Positions 27,730 to 35,971 of a stretch of 64,000 nucleotides of DNA are shown here, one piece after another. The position numbers and the translations under genes were made by a program. The notes under the pieces were generated by a model. It did not search any database. It was not told where the DNA came from and saw only the letters and a list, made by a program, of their open reading frames with translations. The stretch comes from Bacillota bacterium (lineage in GTDB: Bacteria; Bacillota; Clostridia; Lachnospirales; Lachnospiraceae), in assembly GCA_023411215.1 (NCBI GenBank), contig JAEYOY010000043.1:31038-95037 (forward strand), in the 5' to 3' direction. The first letter of the stretch is position 1. Each line of letters opens with the position of its first letter.

Positions 27730-27795
27730 AAAGCCTGCAAACTTTGGACCGCAGGCACAAATTTGCGTGTGGAAAATCTTGATTTTTCACACTAA
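27730..27795. repeat. Hairpin element in the nadE leader
   Basis: Two hairpins follow each other: GTGTGGAAAATC with GATTTTTCACAC, and GCCTGCAAAC with TTTGCAGGC-type complementarity (GCCTGC and GCAGGC). They sit between a strong AGGAGG at about 27798-27803 and the nadE start codon. Confidence 0.55.
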
Positions 27796-27950
27796 GCCTC
27801 CTATGAACATAAATCTTCTATGTTTTATTATAAGTTATTCTGTCCAAAAAAGACAAGCATATTATACTTCTTTCTTTCAATGCTTTTTATCCCTGGTACT
27901 CTTTCATAATCAACTTCATAGATATTTTAGGATTCGTGACGTTTCTATTT

Positions 27951-28880
27951 CTATTCCGCATTGATGGTCTTTTCAAAGAGAGTGGTCTCATGGATCGCTT
28001 TCATTCCAGCTTTTTCATATAATCGATATGCACCTGACAGGTTAGCCGCGTCCACGCCCAGAGAAACCACCTGCTGACCTGCTGCATGCGACGCAGATAA
28101 TGCCTGCTGCAACAAAGCCATTCCTAACCCTCTCCCGCGATATGGACGTCGAACACCAATATGATTGACAAAAAGAGTATCTTCGTTCATTCGTGATAAG
28201 GCAAAGCCTACTATGTCACCTTGTTCATTCCGCGCCAGAAACCACCACTTAGGATCAAAGGAGGTCAATTTTGTCTTCTCAAGCCATTCCTCGAAAATCG
28301 GTGCATCAAAATCCCAATGATCCGTAAAGGCCTCAACATAAGCATCATAAACGAACCTTTCATCCTGATCCGGCACAAAGGTCGTTATAACAATGTCTTC
28401 AGGGACGATTGGAGTGGGCGGTGCTTCCTCCATTCTTATGCTCATACGTTTGTAAAAACGAACAGGCAGAAATCCCCGTGTCCTTAACAAGCCTTGTGCA
28501 TCCGCACGCAGGGATGGAATAAGATTTTGGAGGCGCTTTGTGATGCCTGAAGAATTTGCCAATGTTTTCGCCCGCTCTTCAATCGAATTCAGAAGCATAG
28601 TACCCACGCCAATCCCTCTCGCTGACGGCAATACAAATCCATAGCTGAATAGTTTTTCCTCACTATCCTCTTCCAGAAAGGCATAACCTACGATTATTTT
28701 ATCTTCGTTTTCTACTACCCAGACATTATTTAGCATATCAAAGCTGCTCCACATATCTAAGAGCTCTTGCAAATCAAAATCAGGTGCCCCAAAATCACAG
28801 ATATCACAGGCAATAACCAGGTTAAATACTTCCTCTGCATCCTCCTGTCTCGGAGGGCGTATGATTAATTTATATTTCAT
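27951..28880 (-). CDS. Tandem GNAT acetyltransferase
   Basis: A 309-residue protein with two GNAT folds. The N-terminal one includes VGYAFLEEDSEEKLFSYGFV and SARGIGVGTMLLNSIEERA, where the GIGVGT segment is the acetyl-CoA pyrophosphate loop. The C-terminal one includes GFALSRMNEDTLFVNHIGV, RRPYRGRGLGMALLQQAL with a canonical Arg-Gly-x-Gly-Leu/Met loop, and ANLSGAYRLYEKAGM. Such double-GNAT proteins (mycothiol-synthase-like architecture) acetylate small molecules. The substrate is unknown. GGAGAAAAG lies before the ATG at 28880, so the longer frame from 28916 is rejected. Confidence 0.87.
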   Translation of the reverse strand: MKYKLIIRPPRQEDAEEVFNLVIACDICDFGAPDFDLQELLDMWSSFDMLNNVWVVENEDKIIVGYAFLEEDSEEKLFSYGFVLPSARGIGVGTMLLNSIEERAKTLANSSGITKRLQNLIPSLRADAQGLLRTRGFLPVRFYKRMSIRMEEAPPTPIVPEDIVITTFVPDQDERFVYDAYVEAFTDHWDFDAPIFEEWLEKTKLTSFDPKWWFLARNEQGDIVGFALSRMNEDTLFVNHIGVRRPYRGRGLGMALLQQALSASHAAGQQVVSLGVDAANLSGAYRLYEKAGMKAIHETTLFEKTINAE

Positions 28881-29084
28881 AATTATCTTTTCTCCATAGT
28901 CTTTCATATATGACAAATTGTAACATTGGATTTTATATCCATCTATCTTATCATAACGATTTCAATATATGAAAGCAATATATTTTATGAATCCTTTTTC
29001 CGGTTACCAAAGAAATTACGGAATTCATTGGTTTTTACATGAAGTTATTCAGAATCCACCTGCATGATGATTTATTTTACCACG

Positions 29085-29112
29085 AAAAAAAAGCGGCTCG
29101 TGGCCGCTTTTA
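29085..29112 (-). terminator. Terminator of the 6S RNA gene
   Basis: AAAGCGGC, a short loop and GCCGCTTT followed by a run of eight T residues on the minus strand, at the 3' end of the 6S RNA candidate. Confidence 0.9.
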
Positions 29113-29302
29113 TCATTAGTATTATACCCAAAATGCCGTTTCTTGTATTTTGACTCCTAGCAAAGCTAGGTGGGTAACCGCACATAAGCTTCTGCCTTCC
29201 ACTGCAAACGGTGGCTTGACATCTACTTAAGAATAATAGGAATCCCTTTTTAATCATGTAGGTTCAAAATAACAAGAGTGTCGAACATCTCAGGAATTAC
29301 CT
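29113..29302 (-). ncRNA. ssrS: 6S RNA (RNA polymerase-binding regulatory RNA)
   Basis: A transcription unit of about 190 bases with its own promoter and terminator and no credible frame. The 5' end contains CCTGAGATGTTCG, nearly identical to the start of E. coli 6S RNA. It pairs with CATTTTGGG near the 3' end to form the closing stem. A second stem is formed by CTTGTTATTTTGA and TCAAAATACAAG with one bulged base. The middle part is largely single-stranded or weakly paired, and the 3' side holds CCACCG/CGGTGG-like and CCTAGC-ttt-GCTAGG hairpins after GGTTACCCACCT. This two-strand, open-bubble shape mimics melted promoter DNA, which is how 6S RNA holds sigma-A RNA polymerase in stationary phase. 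The family call is from structure and the 5' motif. An unrelated structured sRNA is the alternative. Confidence 0.75.
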
Positions 29303-29309
29303 TAACTAT

Positions 29310-29338
29310 ATTATAAACTATTATCTACTATTTTTCAA
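29310..29338 (-). promoter_or_regulatory. Promoter of the 6S RNA gene
   Basis: TTGAAA (29333-29338) and a perfect TATAAT (29310-29315) are separated by exactly 17 bases on the minus strand and place the first nucleotide near 29302. Confidence 0.8.
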
Positions 29339-29413
29339 GATTATTATCTGTTTTTAGCCCAGTAACTTTTGCCACAGTCAAAGCTATTTTTTTCCATCTT
29401 GTAGTGATGCTAT

Positions 29414-30892
29414 TTACACATCTTCTTCAAAAAGCGGGAAGGTAAAGATGAATTCCGAACCTATTCCAGGAGTGGAATTCACCCCGATGGTTCCATCGTG
29501 CTTTAAGGCAATCTGTTTCGCTATAGCAAGCCCGAGCCCTGTACCGCTTGCATTTTGACGCAGGTTGGATTTATAGAACTTCTCAAATATATTGTTAATA
29601 TCCGAAGGATCAATGCCAACACCTTCATCCTTAATGGATACAATTATTTTGTCCGCTTTCTCAATTTTTATGTGAACGGTTCTATTTTCCTCTGAGAATT
29701 TAATCGCATTATCAAGGATAACCATAAACATCTGACGTAATCGGTCATAATCGCCTAATATCATATTAATCGGTTCTTCCTTGATTACCTCAATTTTAAT
29801 ACTTTTCTTTTCGGCAATCGTTCCTGCACTACGAATGATATCCTCAAATACCTGATTAAGGTTAACCGGTTCACTATCAATTGCAAAGTCGGGATTCTGA
29901 ATTTTTGATAATAGCAAAAGATCTCCTACCAGACGTTCCATGGTTTTGCATTCCGAAAGCATTCGGTCATAATACTGGTGAACCTTTTCCTCCTCCTGCA
30001 CCACACCGTCAGATAAGGTCTCTGTATATGCACGAATTACCGTAATCGGAGTCCGAAGCTCATGGGATACATTTGCAAAGAAATCAAACCTCATCTGATC
30101 CAGCTTCTTACGTTCTATATCATTCTCCAAGAGCTTCTCCGAGAGGATATCCACCGTTTTAGCCAGGTCCCCCAGCTCATCATCCCGTTTGATACCGGTC
30201 TTTGCTTTATAGTTTCCTGCGGCCAGCTCTAAGGCCGTAACACGCATTCTCGATATTGGCATGGATAACTCAGTCGCAAATATAATAACGATGACAAATG
30301 AGATTCCTAAGGCCACAATACTACTCATAACAATATTTAATAAGCTGCTTTCAACGAGCTCAGACTGATCATCCGCTTCGCCTACAATCAAAATAGTGCC
30401 GACAACCTCTTGCCCTGCGCCTTTGATTGGAGCAGCCACCGTAATGATCGTCTTCTCATATACATCATCAGCCCATTTTTTATGATTGGTTACTCCTTTG
30501 AAGGCCTTATCGATACATTCCACATAAGGAGCATATTCCTCCACGGTTGTAAATACCTCATAAGAATCACCGGTCTCCATCGAAGAGGGCATCGGGTTGT
30601 TTGCTTCCGTATTCGAAATCGCCCAGATATCCCAATTGTTAACCCCGCCTATCATTTTGATATCATCGAGAAATCCCTCTTTACCACTAGTAATATAGTC
30701 AGATGCCATTTTACCTATCGTATTAGCCTGCCTCTTCATCTCTTTAATATTATTACTCATTGTCATGTCACTATATAGCTTCATGAAAATTAGACAGATT
30801 AATACAGCAGTAACCAATAGCATTACTGCATAATTGAGATATAGCTTAAAGAACAGCCGGTTATAGATATGCACCTTATTATCCTTTGACAT
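29414..30892 (-). CDS. Membrane sensor histidine kinase (OmpR-class partner)
   Basis: A 492-residue sensor kinase. Two membrane helices (about 18-38 and 185-206) enclose an extracellular sensor domain. A HAMP linker follows (PISRMRVTALELAAGNYKA), then the dimerisation/phosphoacceptor helix FFANVSHELRTPITVIRAYTETL with His at about 277. The ATPase domain has DNAIKFS (N box), DEGVGIDPSDINNIFEKFY (G1/F) and GTGLGLAIAKQIA (G2). The ATG at 30892 lies ten bases after the response-regulator stop and has GGGGAAG upstream. The two genes form one operon. The signal is not evident; the PhoR/VicK-like layout suggests an envelope or nutrient signal. Confidence 0.93.
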   Translation of the reverse strand: MSKDNKVHIYNRLFFKLYLNYAVMLLVTAVLICLIFMKLYSDMTMSNNIKEMKRQANTIGKMASDYITSGKEGFLDDIKMIGGVNNWDIWAISNTEANNPMPSSMETGDSYEVFTTVEEYAPYVECIDKAFKGVTNHKKWADDVYEKTIITVAAPIKGAGQEVVGTILIVGEADDQSELVESSLLNIVMSSIVALGISFVIVIIFATELSMPISRMRVTALELAAGNYKAKTGIKRDDELGDLAKTVDILSEKLLENDIERKKLDQMRFDFFANVSHELRTPITVIRAYTETLSDGVVQEEEKVHQYYDRMLSECKTMERLVGDLLLLSKIQNPDFAIDSEPVNLNQVFEDIIRSAGTIAEKKSIKIEVIKEEPINMILGDYDRLRQMFMVILDNAIKFSEENRTVHIKIEKADKIIVSIKDEGVGIDPSDINNIFEKFYKSNLRQNASGTGLGLAIAKQIALKHDGTIGVNSTPGIGSEFIFTFPLFEEDV

Positions 30893-30902
30893 TGGACTTC
30901 CC

Positions 30903-31598
30903 CTATTTCTCCTCGACTTCAAATTTATAGCCAACACCCCAGATGGTCTTAATTGTCCAGGTAGGATGCTCAACAATATCTAGCTTAGAGCGAAGACGTT
31001 TAATATGTGAATCAACGGTTCTACTATCGCCAAAATAATCAAAACCCCACAAGCTATCCAGCAGATTATCTCTTGTAAATACCTTGTTTGGATTCATAGC
31101 TAATGTCCACATGGTTTCGATTTCTTTCTTTGTCAAAGCGATTTTCGTACCTGAGATATGTAGAGTATACTCATCGAGGTTTATCTCCAGGCTACCAATA
31201 GTCAAGACATTCTCAGAAGATGCCTCTTTGGTGGCCTTAGTCATACGTCTCATTACTGCTCTTACCCTCGCCATTACTTCTCTTGGACTAAAAGGTTTCA
31301 CTATATAATCGTCGGCGCCTATATCAAGGCCCATGATCTTATCAAAATCTTCTCCTCTTGCCGTAATAAGGATTACCGGTACATTGGATTTACTTCTGAT
31401 CCTTCTACATACCTCATAGCCATCCTCCTTCGGCATCATAACATCCAGTAAGACTACATCAGGATTGTATTGGGTAAAAAGACGAATTGCTTCTTCGCCG
31501 TCTCCCGCTACAACAGGTTCAAAGCCTTCCATTCTGGAGTAAGTAGATAAAATATCTGTAATATCACGATTATCATCCGCGATTAGTATATGTTGCAT
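30903..31598 (-). CDS. OmpR/PhoB-family response regulator
   Basis: A 231-residue response regulator. The receiver domain has the acidic pocket ADDN at about 8-10, the phospho-acceptor Asp at about 52 in VVLLDVMMPKEDG, the Thr of ILITARG and the Lys of IVKPFSPREV. The C-terminal winged helix ends with the usual DSHIKRLRSKLD and TIWGVGYKFE. The frame begins with TTG at 31604, but the ATG at 31598 with GGGAGAA upstream is preferred. It is the first gene of the two-component operon. Confidence 0.95.
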   Translation of the reverse strand: MQHILIADDNRDITDILSTYSRMEGFEPVVAGDGEEAIRLFTQYNPDVVLLDVMMPKEDGYEVCRRIRSKSNVPVILITARGEDFDKIMGLDIGADDYIVKPFSPREVMARVRAVMRRMTKATKEASSENVLTIGSLEINLDEYTLHISGTKIALTKKEIETMWTLAMNPNKVFTRDNLLDSLWGFDYFGDSRTVDSHIKRLRSKLDIVEHPTWTIKTIWGVGYKFEVEEK

Positions 31599-31613
31599 TA
31601 TCAAATTTCTCCC

Positions 31614-32082
31614 TTCTTAGTTATATCCCGTTTTTCCTTCGTATCTTGTTCAATTATTTTTTTGATTTATGGCAGCAAAGTAAAGGCCTGTGTTTTATGC
31701 AGACATAGCAATACATATGCTGCAACATAGGTCAGATCCTTGCACAAATCAAATTTACATTCCTTATTATATAGTATATGTTAGGTCGAAACAAGTAGAA
31801 AAACTTATCAATATTTTTATATTATTAATTTAAACCCAAAGGATCTATGGGCTTTCTCGTAACTCATTACCATTTATGTAAAAAAATCGCAGGAACCCTT
31901 ATAATAAGAGTCTTTTTGCGAATATATACTGTTATATTGCGGTAATTGTTCTGGAATATATTAAGTATTTATTATATATTTTTTTACATTATGACACTTT
32001 TCTGACAAAAACAATTGATATTATAGGAACAGAATAGATAGGATGTGACATAAGGAATTTCCAATTATTCGGAGGAATAGCC
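31614..32082. other. Divergent regulatory region between the two-component operon and the Ig-like protein
   Basis: About 470 very AT-rich bases with no gene. It holds the two-component promoter at 31766-31794. The plus-strand promoter of the Ig-like gene must lie here, but I could not single out boxes. Confidence 0.5.
31766..31794 (-). promoter_or_regulatory. Promoter of the two-component operon
   Basis: TTGTTT (31789-31794) and a perfect TATAAT (31766-31771) on the minus strand with a 17-base spacer, about 165 bases before the response-regulator start. Confidence 0.55.
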
Positions 32083-33000
32083 ATGAAGAAGATAAAATTA
32101 TGTAAATGCTTAATTACTCTTGGCTTAATTCTTTTCATTACTTTGCTTTTACCGTTGACATCATACCATGTTGTAACCGCGCAGGCAGCCAGTATTGAAA
32201 AGGAAGTTAAAGACAGCTACAGATTAAATTTAAAGAGCGTTACATTAGTAAAAGGCAAATCATTCAATTTAAAAGTTTACAATCTGGGTACAAACTCAAA
32301 GGTAAGCTTTAAATCCGATGATGCGGAAGTTGCTTCTGTTAGTGACGATGGTACAATAACTGCCAATAAGGTTGGTGCTACTATCGTTACAGTTACCATT
32401 AAGGATGGCATTGACAAGACACCGTTAACTTGCGATGTTACTGTCGGTCCTGCCGCAATTAGTGTTAAGTGGACACAAGAAAGAGCTTTTGTCGGGACAG
32501 GTAATGAAGATATCTTAAAGGTCATTATAAAACCAGACAATACAACTGAGGTTGCTAGATTTTCCAGCTATGACTCTTCCATTGCTACCGTTAGCTCCGG
32601 CGGTCGCCTCACTGCAAAGAAGGTAGGTATGACTTATTTATTTGCAGAGATTGATGCTACGAATTTAGACGGTACCCGCAAGTTTGCAGTATGTACCGTA
32701 TTCGTAACCAGCCCTAAGGATGTTCCTAAATTGCAGGAATACTTTAGCACTCATTCTGAGCTAAATCGGATACCCAGTTATGATTTAAACAAAGCATTGG
32801 ATGAATTCTTCAATGGAGGTAGCGCAGAAGCGGCTGTAACAGCCGAGGATGCAACCGAGTCAGCATTGATAAAAGCATTGGATAGTTTCCTTGAAGAGAA
32901 ATTCAAGTTATCTGAAATACGTGCAAAAATCAAGGCGGAACTCGAAGCTCTTACTAAGCCAAACAATACGGATGCAAATTCCGTCTCACAAGCAAAATAA
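32083..33000 (+). CDS. Secreted protein with bacterial Ig-like (Big_2) domains
   Basis: A 305-residue exported protein. The N-terminus has a basic start, a hydrophobic core (LITLGLILFITLLLPLT) and a likely cleavage after AQA near residue 37. Two Big_2-like domains follow, each with the family pattern: SVSDDGTITANKVGATIVTVTI and TVSSGGRLTAKKVGMTYLFAEI. The C-terminal 80 residues are helical and acidic and match no domain I know. There is no LPXTG, lipobox or S-layer motif, so it is probably released or held by other contacts. A strong GGAGG precedes the ATG and a terminator follows directly. Confidence 0.85.
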   Translation: MKKIKLCKCLITLGLILFITLLLPLTSYHVVTAQAASIEKEVKDSYRLNLKSVTLVKGKSFNLKVYNLGTNSKVSFKSDDAEVASVSDDGTITANKVGATIVTVTIKDGIDKTPLTCDVTVGPAAISVKWTQERAFVGTGNEDILKVIIKPDNTTEVARFSSYDSSIATVSSGGRLTAKKVGMTYLFAEIDATNLDGTRKFAVCTVFVTSPKDVPKLQEYFSTHSELNRIPSYDLNKALDEFFNGGSAEAAVTAEDATESALIKALDSFLEEKFKLSEIRAKIKAELEALTKPNNTDANSVSQAK

Positions 33001-33015
33001 CATAATGATGACAAC

Positions 33016-33045
33016 AAAGCCATACACTCCGGTGTATGGCTTTTT
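33016..33045 (+). terminator. Intrinsic terminator after the Ig-like protein
   Basis: AGCCATACAC, TCCG loop, GTGTATGGCT and five T residues; a perfect 10-bp stem just after the stop codon. Confidence 0.95.
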
Positions 33046-33172
33046 AAATGACTGTGATGTGAGGAGGCTGTCATATAAATGTAATGAGAATGAAGGTTAT
33101 ATAATTTTATATTTTCCTTTTTGCCCAGTTTATACTATAATTAAAACATAACAAATAGAAAGGTGGTCTAAC

Positions 33173-33541
33173 ATGAATTTCAGATTTGCACACAATAATA
33201 TAAATGTTCTTGACCTTGATAAGTCATTAAAATTCTACGAGGAGGCTCTCGGGCTAAAGGAAACCAAGCGTAAGGAATCTGCCTCCGGAGATTTTATCAT
33301 TGCTTTTCTCGGAGATGGAGCAACTACTCATCTCCTGGAGCTGACCTGGTTAAGGGATTGGGATCGTCCTTATAACCTTGGTGATAATGAGTTCCATCTT
33401 GCTTTTATCGTTGATGATTATGAGGCCGCGCATCAAAAGCACAAGGAGATGGGTTGTATCTGTTACGAAAACCCTTCTATGGGAATCTATTTTATCAGTG
33501 ACCCGGACGGCTATTGGCTTGAGGTTATTCCGACCAGATAA
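33173..33541 (+). CDS. gloA: Glyoxalase I / VOC-family metalloenzyme
   Basis: A 122-residue lactoylglutathione-lyase-type protein. The vicinal-oxygen-chelate fold is visible as two beta-alpha-beta-beta-beta halves. The four metal ligands expected in glyoxalase I are in place: His at about 7, Glu at about 56, His at about 75 and Glu at about 117. ISDPDGYWLEVIP is the classical C-terminal signature. It would convert the methylglyoxal-thiol adduct to a lactoyl-thiol. Clostridia usually lack glutathione, so the actual thiol is uncertain. AAAGGTGG precedes the ATG. Confidence 0.85.
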   Translation: MNFRFAHNNINVLDLDKSLKFYEEALGLKETKRKESASGDFIIAFLGDGATTHLLELTWLRDWDRPYNLGDNEFHLAFIVDDYEAAHQKHKEMGCICYENPSMGIYFISDPDGYWLEVIPTR

Positions 33542-33629
33542 ATAAAAAATACTCCCTATTACAAAAGCACTCTATCATATCCATCTATTTATATTGAAAG
33601 AATAAGGTCTTTCGCATAATGGCATATAG

Positions 33630-33726
33630 AAAAACAAGGAAGGTAGTATGCTTCCCATCCTGAAGAATTTCTTTTTATGAGAAGCTTCAGGTGAGGGAGG
33701 TGTGCTATCTTCCTTGTTATATACTA
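33630..33726. repeat. 97-bp palindromic element (hairpin B)
   Basis: Arms ACAAGGAAGGTAGTATGCTT and its imperfect complement, with TCCTGAAG and CTTCAGG nearer the apex. It lies between convergent genes and may serve as a bidirectional terminator, but lacks a T-run. Confidence 0.65.
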
Positions 33727-33755
33727 TAACTCCTAATCGTGTCCTCAGCTATTAA

Positions 33756-34418
33756 CTATACCAAATTAAAATGCTTCTCCAGCACAGCCAGTGTTTCCTC
33801 TCTCGTATCCATATCAATATCTTCCCGCGTGATTGTGAAAAAGCCACTGCTGGCATATTCATTATAGTGTTCTTTGCTATTGACTCTAGCGATGCATTCC
33901 CGGTAATTCTCCATTGTCTTCTCCGGGTTCTCACTTTTCCCAATCTGTCGAAGGAGAAAAGCCTTATCCGGATCATCACGATCAAAGAAGCGCTCCACCG
34001 ACATCGACATGGGTGACAGCATTACAGCAACCTGATGATAATCGGCTATCTCTTTTAGCATATCAACAGGAATATTCGTATCAACAATTACTCTCTGATT
34101 ACCGGATACTCTGATCAGCTCTGCAAACTCCATCTCTGCAATCTCTCTGCCACTACCATAGATCCAGGCTTCATATTCCTCCGGAGCTCTATTCAAGAAT
34201 TCCTGCCAATCCTTTCTCTGGTAACAAAGATGAGGCTGCTTGTCCGGAGTAGCGATTTCCAGGAACTCATCCAACTTATAATTCTCTCCGCAATGATATA
34301 AATCGTATTTTTCAGCCAACATAGCGCACATTGTTGATTTGCCTGCATAAGCTGTTCCTGTTATAAACAGTACATTCTTAAGATAGCTCTTCAGTATATT
34401 GTTTTCAATCTTCATCAT
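33756..34418 (-). CDS. P-loop kinase/NTPase of unknown specificity
   Basis: A 220-residue P-loop protein. The Walker A motif FITGTAYAGKSTMCAMLAEKY starts at about residue 16, placing it among small-molecule kinases (shikimate- and uridine-kinase-like). A VIVDTNIPVDML segment provides the acidic Walker B-like region. The rest is helical and acidic. No substrate signature is recognisable. Adjacent ATGs at 34418 and 34415 both fit the GGAAGGG site. The next gene upstream, on the same strand, encodes an APH-like kinase about 90 bases away, but a functional link is not demonstrated. Confidence 0.7.
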   Translation of the reverse strand: MMKIENNILKSYLKNVLFITGTAYAGKSTMCAMLAEKYDLYHCGENYKLDEFLEIATPDKQPHLCYQRKDWQEFLNRAPEEYEAWIYGSGREIAEMEFAELIRVSGNQRVIVDTNIPVDMLKEIADYHQVAVMLSPMSMSVERFFDRDDPDKAFLLRQIGKSENPEKTMENYRECIARVNSKEHYNEYASSGFFTITREDIDMDTREETLAVLEKHFNLV

Positions 34419-34511
34419 ACTACCCTTCCGCTGCATACTACAGCCTAAAGCTCCTATGCCATTTCTATCATTTCACAGTGATTAGGACATCCTTATCACT
34501 GGTATGAACGA

Positions 34512-35420
34512 TCATTGTCGTATTAATTTCTCCCATTTCCTTAACCACTCCAACTGATCATCAACAAATTCCTTATCAATACATTCAATTCCAAGATTTT
34601 CGATAATCGTAGCCTGCACTTCATAATGCCTTATGGCAATAAAACTAAAGATGGCGGTTAGCTCCTGATCACTAACCGTATTGAATTCATTATAGCCCTT
34701 CATAAATTCCTCGAGCATATATCTGGTATCTTCATATTCATGCTCGGATAGTTTAAAATAATTCGTCATATCACAGAACACCGCTATATCATACATGGAA
34801 AATGCCTTTGATGCAGCATCAAAATCAAATAATACATACTGACCACAGCTATTCAGAATCATGTTACCCGTATGATAATCACCATGGCAGAAGCTCCTTG
34901 GGAGATTCTTAACCCGATTCCAAAGCCGGTTGCCGTACTCCTCAAATTCATCGATTCTCTGATAGTTCATTTCCTGCAGACATTGAATATACCGGTCGAT
35001 AAAAAAGGGTTTGTCATGGTAGCTTAAGAAGAGTGGAGAATCGTTCATCATTTTATGTAATATGCCTGTCTGACGGCCAATTGCGATAATATCTGTGCTT
35101 TTGTCAGGCTCAGTGCCATTGATAAGCTCATAGAGCACTCCAATTCGGTCTTCCCCCTCAAAGTCATAGATAAAATAAGATACTCCGTCTGCCGTAGGGA
35201 TAATATGTGCTGTTGGAAAGTCCGACTTCTCTAGATAGTTCATGATTTCGATTGATTGCTTCGCTTGTTTTGCATTACGGTTTTTAAATAGCTTAAGAAT
35301 ATATTTATCCTTAGGATCGCTGACTACACAGACATAGCCAATCATATCTCTGTGTAGAGCAATATCTTTAAAATTCTTTGAATATATTTCCTCTAAATCC
35401 TTCAGAAGCTGCTTAAGCAT
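34512..35420 (-). CDS. Aminoglycoside-phosphotransferase-fold kinase (CotS/choline-kinase-like)
   Basis: A 302-residue kinase-fold protein. The catalytic loop SFCHGDYHTGNMIL and the metal-binding VLFDFDAAS are standard for the APH/choline-kinase superfamily. The N-terminal lobe has an ILKLFKNRNAKQAKQSIE segment with the likely ATP-contacting Lys. Spore-coat CotS proteins and many unassigned small-molecule kinases share this fold. Nothing indicates antibiotic resistance. GGAGGG precedes the ATG. Confidence 0.8.
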   Translation of the reverse strand: MLKQLLKDLEEIYSKNFKDIALHRDMIGYVCVVSDPKDKYILKLFKNRNAKQAKQSIEIMNYLEKSDFPTAHIIPTADGVSYFIYDFEGEDRIGVLYELINGTEPDKSTDIIAIGRQTGILHKMMNDSPLFLSYHDKPFFIDRYIQCLQEMNYQRIDEFEEYGNRLWNRVKNLPRSFCHGDYHTGNMILNSCGQYVLFDFDAASKAFSMYDIAVFCDMTNYFKLSEHEYEDTRYMLEEFMKGYNEFNTVSDQELTAIFSFIAIRHYEVQATIIENLGIECIDKEFVDDQLEWLRKWEKLIRQ

Positions 35421-35971
35421 GTATCAAACCCTCCTATTACACATGTCCTGAATACATAAGTTCCAAGAAGATAATATCATATATAATTTGCGCGTTTAAT
35501 CAAATCACAATACTCTATCCATCCTATCTTTATACAAATAGTATAAATTATTTTGTAGTGATTTACCAATACAATTTCCAGATATAATCCATAAATAAGT
35601 CCCAGATAATATAAGCTAATCATTGCTACTGCTTCGTAGATATTTAGTGTGTCTTGTATGTAAGAAATCTAGCCTTGGTGGCTTTCTTTCATCATAAATA
35701 TAATACAGAAGGTGCTGTTGCATAATATATGCAAATAAGGAAGGAAAGGACAACAAGCATCCCATAATACACTGTTTGACGGACAGATTATTGATTTTGT
35801 ATGACAGAAGCAAACATTTATGTTTGATAATTGGCATACAAAACAATAAGATGTCCGGCAACCTGTGTGTGAGGGATACTTGTTGTTCTTTCCTTCCTAT
35901 ACCATACGTTTTGCAACAGCACCTTCTGCAATTATTAAATATATTCGAAGCCATCTAGGATACTCTGCATT
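35421..35971. other. Gene-free region around palindrome C
   Basis: About 550 bases between the APH-like kinase and carB. The only structured content is the 224-bp palindrome at 35705-35928. Frames inside it are shadows of the inverted repeat. Confidence 0.6.
35705..35928. repeat. 224-bp palindromic element (hairpin C, MITE-like)
   Basis: A near-perfect palindrome: CAGAAGGTGCTGTTGCA at the left end is matched by TGCAACAGCACCTTCTG at the right, followed inward by AAGGAAGGAAAGGACAACAA and its complement. The apex is CAAACAT-TT-ATGTTTG. The central 85 bases closely resemble palindrome A at 6424-6512, including GATGTCCGGCAA. No transposase frame is present, as in miniature inverted-repeat elements. 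Target-site duplication was not identified. Confidence 0.85.

Noticed and set aside
29072..29257. 61-codon frame on the minus strand
   Set aside because: It lies inside the 6S RNA candidate and its terminator, and the translation resembles no protein.
34512..35420. Aminoglycoside resistance gene
   Set aside because: The kinase fold is shared by many housekeeping and spore-coat proteins, and no resistance-specific signature or mobile context is present.
35616..35954. 112-codon minus-strand frame and plus-strand companions
   Set aside because: These frames are by-products of the 224-bp palindrome C, in which both strands read nearly alike.
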